A stretch of 64,000 bases of DNA from the NCBI GenBank assembly GCA_943788505.1, contig CALSQR010000001.1:930001-994000 (forward strand). Reading direction: 5' to 3'. The notes beneath the pieces are model-generated. The model had not been told where the DNA came from. It worked only from the letters and a program-made list of their open reading frames with translations, and did no database searches. The translations under genes were made by a program, and so were the position numbers. Below, one piece after another: positions 25,892-34,053 of the stretch; position 1 is the stretch's first letter, and every line of letters starts with the position of its first letter. The stretch is from an uncultured bacterium (GTDB lineage Bacteria; Bacteroidota; Rhodothermia; Rhodothermales; UBA10348).

Positions 25892-27226
25892 CTAGGCTCC
25901 ATAATCAGGCCGGCCAACGGATGAGTAGTCAAACCCTAACTCCTTCATGCGATGTGGTTTGAAAAGGTTTCTTCCATCAAAAATTACCGGCTCATTGAGG
26001 AGCTCCCTGACCCGGTCAAAATCAGGACGTCGGAATTCGTGCCATTCGGTCAGTACGGCCAAAGCATCTGCACCTTCTAAGACTTCGTATGGTTCCGTTC
26101 CGTACCGAATTCGGTCGCCAAAAACGATGCGTGTTGTTTCCATTGCTTCAGGGTCAAAGGCAACGACATCTGCTCCTGCAGTAAGCAGCCCTTCGATAAC
26201 GTAGTGGGCTGGAGATTCTCGAACATCGTCTGTGAGAGCTTTGAATGCGAGACCCCATACGGCAATGCGACGCCCCTGTAACGAACCACCAAAACGAGCA
26301 ATAATTCGCTCTGCCAACTGCAGGCGTTGACGGTCATTGACTTTCAATACGGCATCTAGGATCTGGAAATCGTATCCATTTTCATCCGCGGTACGCTTCA
26401 GCGCCTGAACATCTTTAGGGAAACAGCTACCACCAAACCCGATACCTGGATAAAGAAAAAGATTCCCAATTCTACTATCGAGTCCTATCCCTTGCCTGAC
26501 TTGATCCACATTGGCCCCTACTTCCTCACAGAGATTTGCCACCTCATTGATGAAGGAAATCTTAGTGGCTAGGAACGAATTCGCAGCGTACTTCGTCATT
26601 TCTGACGATCGTTCATCCATTACAAGGATTGGATTACCCTGCCTCACAAAAGGCTCATAAATGGCCTTCATGATATTGGCAGCCCGCTCAGAGCGAGTTC
26701 CGATCACAACCCGCTCTGGTTTCATGAAGTCAGCAAGAGCTACCCCCTCTCGTAAGAACTCGGGGTTGGATACGACATCGAAGTGCTCTCCTGATACGAG
26801 TCCTTTCGATTCCAGAATGGAGCGAACCGCATCTGCCGTCCCAACAGGAACGGTAGATTTATTGACAACGACATGATAGCCAGGAACGTCCATTGCGGAC
26901 CAAATGTCAGCGAGATCACCGGCTGCTTTCTTCACGTAAGAGAGATCTGCTGCGCCGTCTCCTCCAGGAGGCGTTGGGAGGGCAAGAAAAAGCACATCAG
27001 CCCCCGTAGCTTTTTGAAGCTCTGTTGTGAAGGCGAGTCGCTTCTCTCGGATGTTGCGTTGTAGCAGCATCTCAAGACCTGTTTCATAGATGGTCGGGAT
27101 GCCTTTGTTTAGTTGATCGACCTTTTTTTGGTCGATATCTACACAGAGAACATCAAAACCCATCTCTGCGAAGCAAGTCCCTGTCACTAGACCTACGTAT
27201 CCCGTACCAATAATTGCAATATGCAT
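25892..27226 (-). CDS. ugd: UDP-glucose 6-dehydrogenase
   Basis: A 444-residue enzyme with Rossmann start IGTGYVGLVTGTCFAEMG, the active-site GIGFGGSCFPKDVQAL with catalytic Cys, and LPTPPGGDGAADLSYV in the first domain, all diagnostic for UDP-glucose dehydrogenase. It produces UDP-glucuronate, the substrate of the UDP-glucuronate decarboxylase (uxs) encoded at 32.8 kb, so the window contains a route from UDP-glucose to UDP-xylose. The gene lies 83 bases upstream of wbpA and 56 bases downstream of gmd, all on the minus strand, probably one transcript. Confidence 0.95.
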   Translation of the reverse strand: MHIAIIGTGYVGLVTGTCFAEMGFDVLCVDIDQKKVDQLNKGIPTIYETGLEMLLQRNIREKRLAFTTELQKATGADVLFLALPTPPGGDGAADLSYVKKAAGDLADIWSAMDVPGYHVVVNKSTVPVGTADAVRSILESKGLVSGEHFDVVSNPEFLREGVALADFMKPERVVIGTRSERAANIMKAIYEPFVRQGNPILVMDERSSEMTKYAANSFLATKISFINEVANLCEEVGANVDQVRQGIGLDSRIGNLFLYPGIGFGGSCFPKDVQALKRTADENGYDFQILDAVLKVNDRQRLQLAERIIARFGGSLQGRRIAVWGLAFKALTDDVRESPAHYVIEGLLTAGADVVAFDPEAMETTRIVFGDRIRYGTEPYEVLEGADALAVLTEWHEFRRPDFDRVRELLNEPVIFDGRNLFKPHRMKELGFDYSSVGRPDYGA

Positions 27227-27282
27227 AGCTTAACGTGCCAATTCTTGAATAGTCCTAAAGGTACCACGCACCAAATGCGAAA

Positions 27283-28329
27283 TCACTTGATTTCAGCTTT
27301 CGCCGTTTGAAGATCTGACTCGACCATTTCGGTTACCATCTGATCCAGCGTGTACTCTAGCTTCCATCCTAATTGCTGCTGGGCCTTTGAGGGGTCTCCA
27401 AGCAGTTGTTCTACTTCAGCAGGTCTATAGTACCTGGGGTCGACTTCAATTAACACGTCACCCGTCTTGGCATCCTTACCGACTTCTCTCTCCCCCTCTC
27501 CCTCGAACACCAATTCAATACCGGCGGCTCTGAATGCACTATCACAGAATTCGCGCACTGAAATCATTTTCCCAGTTGCTAACACGAAGTCTTCAGGTTC
27601 ATCTTGCTGGAGCATTAGCCACATGCCTCGAACGTAGTCCTTTGCATGTCCCCAATCTCTTTTTGCATCTAGGTTTCCCAGATATAGCTTTTTTTGGAGC
27701 CCTAAACTGATGCGAGAGGCAGCCATGGTGATCTTCCGAGTCACAAAAGTCTCTCCACGAATGGGACTTTCATGATTGAATAAAATCCCATTACACGCAT
27801 ACATGTCGTACGATTCACGATAATTGACGGTGATCCAATAGGCGTACAACTTTGCTACACCGTACGGTGATCGTGGGTAGAACGGTGTCGTCTCTTTCTG
27901 CGGTATTTCCTGGACTTTACCGAATAGCTCAGACGTTGAGGCTTGGTAGAAACGGGTTGTTTTCTCTAGTCCAAGAATGCGAATGGCCTCCAACAATCGA
28001 AGAACTCCAATCGCATCTGCATTGGCTGTGTATTCAGGCGTATCAAAACTGACCTGAACGTGGCTCATGGCTCCTAGATTATAGATCTCATCCGGCTGAA
28101 TTTCCTGGACGATCCGAATCAAATTCGTCGAGTCAGTTAGGTCGCCGTAGTGAAGGTGGAAGCGCTGCTCTTCCTCATGAGGATCCTGATATAGGTGATT
28201 AATGCGCGCTGTATTGAATGAGCTCGAGCGGCGTTTAATTCCGTGTACCTCATACCCTTTCGACAGTAGTAACTCCGCCAAGTATGCGCCGTCCTGACCG
28301 GTTATTCCGGAAACCAATGCTTTTTTCAT
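27283..28329 (-). CDS. gmd: GDP-mannose 4,6-dehydratase
   Basis: A 348-residue short-chain dehydrogenase/reductase. Start [23 protein letters not shown], the TSELFGKVQ segment, the [10 protein letters not shown] catalytic Tyr-Lys pair and the substrate-binding [16 protein letters not shown] are all characteristic of Gmd. It makes GDP-4-keto-6-deoxy-D-mannose, precursor of GDP-fucose, GDP-rhamnose or GDP-perosamine. None of the follow-on enzymes (fcl, rmd, per) is within the window. It starts 55 bases after the end of the interrupted SLBB gene. Confidence 0.96.
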   Translation of the reverse strand: MKKALVSGITGQDGAYLAELLLSKGYEVHGIKRRSSSFNTARINHLYQDPHEEEQRFHLHYGDLTDSTNLIRIVQEIQPDEIYNLGAMSHVQVSFDTPEYTANADAIGVLRLLEAIRILGLEKTTRFYQASTSELFGKVQEIPQKETTPFYPRSPYGVAKLYAYWITVNYRESYDMYACNGILFNHESPIRGETFVTRKITMAASRISLGLQKKLYLGNLDAKRDWGHAKDYVRGMWLMLQQDEPEDFVLATGKMISVREFCDSAFRAAGIELVFEGEGEREVGKDAKTGDVLIEVDPRYYRPAEVEQLLGDPSKAQQQLGWKLEYTLDQMVTEMVESDLQTAKAEIK

Positions 28330-28383
28330 TTCAACGAGTTTTGCGTTTATATCGAGATGAATTCAAACCGGCCTACGAGCACA

Positions 28384-28884
28384 CTATTTGGTTGTGCTAA
28401 CCCGATCCAAAATCAGAACAATGGTCCCCACCATAGAAACAATAGGAAACAGGTCCCTCCATCTGAATCCTTGACGGAAAACAGCTTCCATAGTAATTAC
28501 GTCACCATCTAGAAGTATTGGGTCTTCGTCTCGCACTACGATTTCATTTTTCATCCTGGTCTGAAAGATGATTTGTCTTTCAACGCCTTCTTATCGGTGA
28601 AGACGCAAATCCAGATTTCTTGTCGAACGACTGGCGCGTTCGCCAAAAAGTGGCCCACCGGAAAGTGATATCAATTCAGTTAACGTCGAATTGCGTGGTA
28701 TCTCGTAAAGACCAGGGTATCTCACTGCTCCCCAAACGTGCACTTGCATGGTAACATCACCTTGTTCGGTGTAGTTATAGTACGCGGCTGTGTTGAGGCG
28801 AGATCGGTCCAACTCCGTAATTTGACCTATGGCCTGTGATGTGAGAAGAAAGCAGAATGCCCCAAGTAGTAGGTGCTTGATCAT
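28384..28884 (-). pseudogene. Single-SLBB polysaccharide export protein interrupted by an in-frame TAA
   Basis: The N-terminal 97 residues form a signal peptide (LLLGAFCFLLTSQAIGQ) and an SLBB domain (VHVWGAVRYPGLYEIPRNS). Translation then meets TAA at 28591-28593. In the same frame the sequence continues for 68 more codons to a TAG at 28384, and that part is clearly protein-like: RDEDPILLDGDVITMEAVFR, then a C-terminal membrane helix PIVSMVGTIVLILDR. The same closing helix type ends the intact SLBB protein at 55.8 kb. Without the stop the protein would be about 166 residues. A point mutation or a base-calling error explains it best. It sits between wbpB and gmd, 32 and 54 bases away. Confidence 0.82.
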
Positions 28885-28916
28885 ATGTGTTTCTTTATAA
28901 GTTGCTGCATGTGCTT

Positions 28917-29816
28917 TCAGGACTGCCTGAGTCGTTCAACCAAAGATATAGAGGTTCTGGCTTCGTCCAATCCAAATCCGTTCGAAACTAGTACGTTCCG
29001 GTACGCTTCCGTGTGCAAATCAGTGAAACCCTTCGAAAAATCAAATGGCTCACTGTCCAGCTTCAAAGATCTGTGAGATGGCCCATCTACCCCTTCGGGT
29101 AATTCGCTAGCATCAACCGAAAGATGCCAGGTCACATCCGCCTTTTCTAATTGAAACTCTCCTTTCATACTACGGGGCTTGTTATGGATAACAGTACTAT
29201 GCTGCACCCCTCCAAAAACCCACATAAGCATATCGAAGAAGTGGATGCCAATATTGGTGGCCACGCCACCTGATTTGGCTGGGTCCCCTTTCCAAGAAAC
29301 ATCATACCACTTGCCACGCGGTGTGATATAGGTCAATTCAACTTGATGACGCCTTCCCTCAGGCTCGGAATCAATCTGCTTCTTCAGGGCAATCACAGCA
29401 GGGTGCAGCCTGAGCTGCAACACGTTCCAGATCCGCTGTCCCGTTTCCTGCTCTAATTCCTGAAGAGCATCCACATTCCATGGATTGAGCACGAGCGGCT
29501 TTTCGCAGATAGCGTCTGCCCCAATCCTGAGAGCAAAGCGGCAGTGAGCATCATGCAAGTAGTTGGGAGAACAAATACTTACATAGTGCAACCGATGCTC
29601 ATCTCCCATTCGCCTCAGTTTCTCGGCGTGACGGTCAAATCGCTCGAACTCGGTAAAGAAGCTCGCGTCCGGCGCATAGGAGTCGATGATGCCAACCGAA
29701 TCATTCGGATCCATCGCAGCAACCAACCGATTGCCGGTATCATTGATTGCCTTCATGTGGCGAGGAGCCACATACCCGGCTGCGCCGATAAGTCCGAAGT
29801 TCTTGGGGGAAGGCAT
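28917..29816 (-). CDS. wbpB: WbpB-like UDP-GlcNAc-uronate 3-dehydrogenase (Gfo/Idh/MocA family)
   Basis: A 299-residue NAD(P)-dependent oxidoreductase: N-terminal GLIGAAGYVAPRHMKAI, SICSPNYLHDAH, the EKPLVLNPWN motif with catalytic Lys, and a C-terminal half with GGVATNIGIHFFDML (catalytic His) and the WlbA/WbpB-type ending NGFGLDEARTSISLVERLR. The family oxidises the 3-hydroxyl of UDP-GlcNAc uronate, the product of the WbpA homologue here. The aminotransferase (wbpE) and acetyltransferase (wbpD) that complete UDP-diacetamido-glucuronate synthesis are not in the window. It is the first gene of the minus-strand sugar-nucleotide run. Confidence 0.88.
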   Translation of the reverse strand: MPSPKNFGLIGAAGYVAPRHMKAINDTGNRLVAAMDPNDSVGIIDSYAPDASFFTEFERFDRHAEKLRRMGDEHRLHYVSICSPNYLHDAHCRFALRIGADAICEKPLVLNPWNVDALQELEQETGQRIWNVLQLRLHPAVIALKKQIDSEPEGRRHQVELTYITPRGKWYDVSWKGDPAKSGGVATNIGIHFFDMLMWVFGGVQHSTVIHNKPRSMKGEFQLEKADVTWHLSVDASELPEGVDGPSHRSLKLDSEPFDFSKGFTDLHTEAYRNVLVSNGFGLDEARTSISLVERLRQS

Positions 29817-29858
29817 AAACGTGTATGAATGGATTAAGTCTTGGGAACGCTCCTATCG

Positions 29859-29888
29859 CCCAAAATATTCCCATTTCCCGAAATATTC
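29859..29888. promoter_or_regulatory. Candidate operator: 12-bp direct repeat upstream of wbpB
   Basis: CCCAAAATATTC (29859-29870) and CCCGAAATATTC (29877-29888) differ in one base and start 18 bases apart. They lie 43-72 bases upstream of the wbpB start in a 327-base divergent gap (29817-30143) that otherwise contains no gene. Direct repeats at this spacing could be a regulator binding site. There is no experimental support, and no regulator gene is adjacent. Confidence 0.3.
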
Positions 29889-30060
29889 TGAGCTGATCGC
29901 ACTTCGGCGTCTTCTTCTCATTTCCCACACTCTCCCAATAGACTCGTCACACTTCTGTGACAACTGCCCCCGGACGTCTCCGTTAATTGGGTACAGATCG
30001 AATGAGAGCCGGCAGCCGCGCACCGAGCGTAGTGCAACTCTTATTTGATCTAGGCCGTGT

Positions 30061-30117
30061 GCCACCCAGGAATCCACCCTGATTCCGGCACGTGGCGGCA
30101 TGAACACCCACGTTCAT
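30061..30117 (+). promoter_or_regulatory. Clustered inverted repeats in the leader of the Spy-like lipoprotein gene
   Basis: Two inverted repeats with six-base arms and six-base loops lie in succession: GGAATC/GATTCC (arms 30069-30074 and 30081-30086) and ATGAAC/GTTCAT (30100-30105 and 30112-30117). GCCAC/GTGGC (30061-30065 and 30092-30096) encloses the first, so a longer stem is possible in RNA. They end 26 bases before the ATG at 30144. They could be an RNA leader structure or operator half-sites. Confidence 0.3.
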
Positions 30118-30143
30118 ACCACACACAACATATTCCAAGCGTT

Positions 30144-31256
30144 ATGAAAACGATTATTCAACACATCTCAACTCGCCTCGTGGGGCTGTTCATCCTTACA
30201 GCCGTCCTGTCTGCCTGCGATACCTCGGGCTCCTTCAGCGGCGATGACGGTGCAGACAGCGCCACGTTCGAACAGACCGTCTCCTTCCTCGCTGCTGACT
30301 TGGGCCTGAATTCTACGGAAACAGCCGCCTTATCAGCCTCCTTTGCTAAGTTTGGTGATGGGTCGGCCGATGGAGACAGAGAGCCCGGCTTCCTATGGAG
30401 AGTCGCTGATAACCTTCAGGCAACGCTCACAGACGAGCAGAAAGCACGCCTCTTTGAGCGCCTCGAACAAATGCGCGATCGCGGCCAGCAAGGCCAAGGC
30501 ATGCGTCCAGGACAGAACGGACAAGGCCAAAATGGTCAGCGTCGTCCCGGCATGGGTGGTCCCGGCGGACAAGGCCAAGGTGATGGTCCACGAAGCGGTT
30601 TTGCGCAACTCGATCTATCTGACGATCAGCAGGCAGCCATCAAAGACATTCGCGAAAGCTACAAGGATGACATCCAAGCCGTCGTAGCACAGCGCGAAAC
30701 CCTTTCTCGCGATGAAATCAAAGAGCAGCTTGAAATGCTCCACGAATCCATCCGCGCAGAAATTGAAGCCGTCCTAACAACCGATCAGCTGCAGCAGCTC
30801 GAAGATTTGAAGGCGGAAGCAGAAGCTCGTCGTGCAGAACGCCAAGCCGAAATGGAAGCCAACCGTGAAGCCGCGAAAGTCGTTATGATTGAAGTCTTGG
30901 GCCTCACAACGGACCAGATTGCTGCTCTTGATGACCTTCGAGCATCTCGCGAAGCCGATCGTGAATCCATCCGTGAGCTAAAAGACTCAGGTGCATCGGA
31001 AGAAGATGTGAAGGCCGCTGCAGTAGCATTCCGCGCAGCAAACGAGGCAGCCCTAAACATTATCCTCGACGACACTCAGCTTGAGATCACGATGATCCAT
31101 CAAGTCCTAGCCATGCGCTTGCGCAACCATAGACAGGGTGGACCCGGCCAGAAAGGCCAGGGTGGTCCTGGTGGACAAGGCGGACAGCGAGGCTTCGGTG
31201 GACCGGGTGGACAAGGTGGTCCAGGAGGCGCCGGAAGACCTGCCGTCCATGGCTAA
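30144..31256 (+). CDS. Lipoprotein with Spy-like LTxxQ motifs and Gly/Gln-rich segments
   Basis: A 370-residue lipoprotein (lipobox LSAC, mature Cys near 25). Its helical, highly charged body contains repeated Spy/CpxP-type motifs: LTDEQKARLFERLEQM, LSDDQQAAIKDIR, LTTDQLQQLEDLKAE and LTTDQIAALDDLRAS. Two low-complexity tracts rich in GGxGGQG- and GQ-type repeats lie near residues 112-150 and at the C-terminus. Spy-like proteins are periplasmic chaperones or metal-stress proteins, so a role in envelope stress is a reasonable guess, but the lipidated, multi-motif form with collagen-like tails is not a standard family member. It is closed by a strong terminator and seems monocistronic. Confidence 0.8.
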   Translation: MKTIIQHISTRLVGLFILTAVLSACDTSGSFSGDDGADSATFEQTVSFLAADLGLNSTETAALSASFAKFGDGSADGDREPGFLWRVADNLQATLTDEQKARLFERLEQMRDRGQQGQGMRPGQNGQGQNGQRRPGMGGPGGQGQGDGPRSGFAQLDLSDDQQAAIKDIRESYKDDIQAVVAQRETLSRDEIKEQLEMLHESIRAEIEAVLTTDQLQQLEDLKAEAEARRAERQAEMEANREAAKVVMIEVLGLTTDQIAALDDLRASREADRESIRELKDSGASEEDVKAAAVAFRAANEAALNIILDDTQLEITMIHQVLAMRLRNHRQGGPGQKGQGGPGGQGGQRGFGGPGGQGGPGGAGRPAVHG

Positions 31257-31322
31257 GATGACCCGGGCTTTCCTGAATAGGCTTTCCCGTGGTTTTGGCG
31301 GGCTGCGGGTTGCCTCCTCGGT

Positions 31323-31364
31323 AAAGGGCGCGCTTTCTAACGAAAGCGCGCCCTTTGCCTTTTG
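31323..31364 (+). terminator. Strong intrinsic terminator after the Spy-like lipoprotein gene
   Basis: A perfect 15-bp stem (31323-31337 with 31342-31356) around a TAAC loop, with T-rich sequence on the plus-strand side (GCCTTTTG). It lies 66 bases after the stop at 31256. The arms begin and end with AAA/TTT, so it could also act on transcripts arriving from the minus-strand fragment gene ending at 31433. Confidence 0.88.
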
Positions 31365-31432
31365 CATTACGGACTGTGCGGCAGCAGGTTTGAAAAACCC
31401 GCTGCCGCCCCTCTAATCTTTGCTGAATGTCT

Positions 31433-32236
31433 CTATTTCAGCAGCACCATCCGTGTTACTCGCATTTCACCCCCAACCCGAAGACGGGCTAGGTAAACAC
31501 CCGAAGGCCTACCCTCTGCAACCCATCGGAACATATGCTGACCAGGTAACAAAACACCTTCAAATAATGACGCCACCCGCTGACCAGTGGTCGAGAACAC
31601 GTCAAGCGAGGCCTCCCCGACATCAGACATTTCCACCGTCAACGTCGTTACGGGATTGAACGGATTGGGATACGCAGCATACAGCATCACCGTGTTTGGA
31701 AGTTCGCTTCCTTGCTGGGAATCCGTGCTACTAGCGGCAGTGATTCTGAGAGTATATGCTGGCCCTTGCTTACCGGGATTATTGGTAAAGTCGGCTACCC
31801 GTAGGAAGTAAATTCCTGATGTAGTTGGGGTAAAGACCAGCTTTGCATTTAGCAATTCGCCCCCATCGTCGTTAAAACCAACTTGAATGCCCGTGTTGGA
31901 TCCATCCGCTACGCCAGCACCGTAAAGGTGGAATATCGGATCAGCATTGCCAAGGGTTTCGAAGGTATACTCAACTCCACTAACCAGTTCGATTCGGTAC
32001 CAATCCACATCCGTAAACACCGGCTCCAACTCAAACTCCTGCTCGAACGGCAGGGCATTAACTACGGTCGCACAGGCCGGAGTGTCATTCTGATCGACTG
32101 TTGAACACGTATTCGTTCCGCCTGTCGTGAATGACCACTCGAATGGCCGCCAGAGGCTCACCCCAGCGGTATTGTGAGCGTCCTCCGAAAGTGAAGCGGT
32201 ATATGTTGTTCCCTCCAGTAGAGGCGCGTTCGGCGG
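31433..32236 (-). pseudogene. 3' fragment of a T9SS-secreted protein (Ig-like, PPC and sorting domains)
   Basis: From about 32236 to 31433 the frame encodes the tail of an Ig-like domain ([24 protein letters not shown]), a pre-peptidase C-terminal domain (FTDVDWYRIELVSGVEYTFE through YFLRVADF) and a type IX secretion sorting domain (YPNPFNPVTTLTVEMSDVG to MVLLK). No signal peptide or N-terminal domain precedes it. The frame continues open upstream to 32491, but there it runs antisense-free in a different frame across cysD and the sequence is not protein-like. It is therefore a C-terminal remnant joined to a broken cysD. See the finding on this junction. Confidence 0.75.
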
Positions 32237-32867
32237 CGAAATAAAGCGGGACAATCGGAATTTTCTCCAGATGGAGGTACTGCCAGATGTCGAGCTCCGT
32301 CCAATTTGAAATCGGGAAGACGCGAATGCTTTCGCCTTTCTTGATTCGCGTGTTGTACAGATTCCAGAGCTCTGGGCGCTGATTCTTCGGGTCCCAGCGA
32401 TGCTGTGCTGATCGGAACGAGAACACGCGCTCCTTGGCGCGGGACTTTTCTTCGTCGCGCCGCGCGCCACCAAAATCTGCATCGAACCCATGCTTGTCGA
32501 GAGCCTGTTTGAGGCCCTGGGTCTTCATGATGTCCGTGTGCACGGCGGACCCATGTGAGAACGGTCCAACACCTTGTTCGACTCCGTCTTCATTGATGTG
32601 AACGATCAGATCAAAATCATATTCCTTCGCGATGTTCTCGCGGAAGTCGATCATCTCCCGAAATTTCCACGTCGTGTCGATGTGCATCAACGGGAACGGA
32701 ATCTTGCTCGGGTAAAAGGCCTTGCGCGCCAAATGTAGCATCACAGAGGAATCCTTCCCGATCGAATAAAGCATCACTGGGTTTTCGAACTCGGCGGCGA
32801 CTTCACGCATGATGTGAATCGCCTCCGCTTCGAGAAGCTGGAGATGGGTCAGGCGCTCTGGAGATAT
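32085..32867 (-). pseudogene. cysD: Truncated sulfate adenylyltransferase subunit 2 (cysD)
   Basis: CysD homology is excellent from [18 protein letters not shown] through the PP-loop [37 protein letters not shown] and [10 protein letters not shown] to PLYFAAER, then stops at about 32226. The usual last 95 or so residues are missing and are replaced by about 47 unrelated codons ending at 32085. At the 5' end the conserved start lies where the codon is ATA (32867-32865), six bases after a good GGAGGA ribosome site, with a TAA farther upstream. The first ATG is at 32810, 19 residues into conserved sequence. The intact enzyme, with CysN, makes adenosine phosphosulfate. No cysN or cysC is nearby. 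Lost start and lost end both point to a non-functional gene. Confidence 0.82.
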
Positions 32868-33829
32868 GCTATTTCCTCCCGTAATGCGTTAGTCTGGATG
32901 TTCAGCACTTCTCGAAAATACTCAATCGCCTTCTTGAGGCCCTCATCTCTGGCAACAGTCGGCGCCCACCCCAGAATCGTCTTCGCCCTCGTGATGTCCG
33001 GCTGGCGCACTTTTGGATCGTCTTGCGGAAGAGGATGAAGTGTCAGTTCCGAACTTGAGCCTGTCAATTGTATGATTTCCTTGGCCACATTCAGAATGCT
33101 AATCTCTTCGGGGTTGCCAATATTGACCGGGTAGACCTCGTCAGAGGCAAGTAAGCGGACGATGCCCTCCACAAGGTCATCAACGTAGCAAAACGAACGC
33201 GTCTGCGACCCGTCTCCAAAAATGGTGATAGGCTCGTTTGCAAGCGCCTGAGAAATGAATGCTGGAAGAGCACGCCCATCATTCGGACGCATTCGTGATC
33301 CGTAGGTATTAAAGATGCGAATAATGCGGGTTTCGAGGCCGTGCGCTCGGTGATAGGCCATCGTCATGGCTTCAGAAAAACGTTTCGCTTCATCATACAC
33401 GCCCCGTACCCCGATCGGATTTACGCTTCCCCAGTACGATTCTGGCTGCGGATGAATCTCCGGGGCACCATAGACTTCGCTCGTCGAAGCTAGTAAAAAA
33501 CGCGCGCCTTTAGCCTTGGCGAGACCCAGCGCATTGTGCGTCCCAAGCGATCCTACTTTCATGGTTTGGATCGGTAGGACAAGGTAGTCGATCGGCGAGG
33601 CAGGACTGGCAAAATGCAGCACATTGTCGATGTTGCGGTCGATCTCGATATGCTCCGACACATCTTGCTCTAGGAACGTAAACTCCCTGCGTCCCAATAG
33701 GTGGCGGATGTTGTCCTCACTGCCTGTGATGAGGTTATCGACACAGATTACATCGTGCCCATCCCGTATGAAGCGATCGCAAAGATGAGAGCCTAGGAAT
33801 CCGGCGCCGCCGGTGATGACTGTTGTCAT
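32849..33829 (-). CDS. uxs: UDP-glucuronate decarboxylase (UDP-xylose synthase)
   Basis: A 326-residue SDR enzyme with Rossmann start [17 protein letters not shown], the UXS-diagnostic [25 protein letters not shown], the catalytic [13 protein letters not shown] (Tyr-Lys) and [16 protein letters not shown]. It decarboxylates UDP-glucuronate to UDP-xylose, using the product of ugd at 25.9 kb. The product presumably feeds a surface polysaccharide. Its 3' end overlaps the putative cysD start region by about 19 bases. Divergent from the cohesin/dockerin gene across a 224-base gap without genes. Confidence 0.94.
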   Translation of the reverse strand: MTTVITGGAGFLGSHLCDRFIRDGHDVICVDNLITGSEDNIRHLLGRREFTFLEQDVSEHIEIDRNIDNVLHFASPASPIDYLVLPIQTMKVGSLGTHNALGLAKAKGARFLLASTSEVYGAPEIHPQPESYWGSVNPIGVRGVYDEAKRFSEAMTMAYHRAHGLETRIIRIFNTYGSRMRPNDGRALPAFISQALANEPITIFGDGSQTRSFCYVDDLVEGIVRLLASDEVYPVNIGNPEEISILNVAKEIIQLTGSSSELTLHPLPQDDPKVRQPDITRAKTILGWAPTVARDEGLKKAIEYFREVLNIQTNALREEIAYLQSA

Positions 33830-34053
33830 AAATCAGGAGATGGTTGGGTTTCAAGTGCCGGATTAAAAACTGCCCGGCTTCAATCGTTTTAGCATACCAA
33901 GAATACGGCGCAATGCCATTTGATGCGTTGCGATGGCGTCTCTACGCCGGTTTTTCAACCGATTTGGTTACGATGCGCGCACGCCCGTGTCTTGGTGATG
34001 CCGCGACTTTTCAGCGCGGGTGTACCTAATGAGGGTGAATCAAGGAGGGCAAG

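Noticed and set aside
31381-31406. Second imperfect hairpin (GCAGC...GCTGC) after the lipoprotein terminator
   Set aside because: It contains a mismatch and has no T-rich tail on either strand; the perfect 15-bp stem just before it is the more credible terminator.
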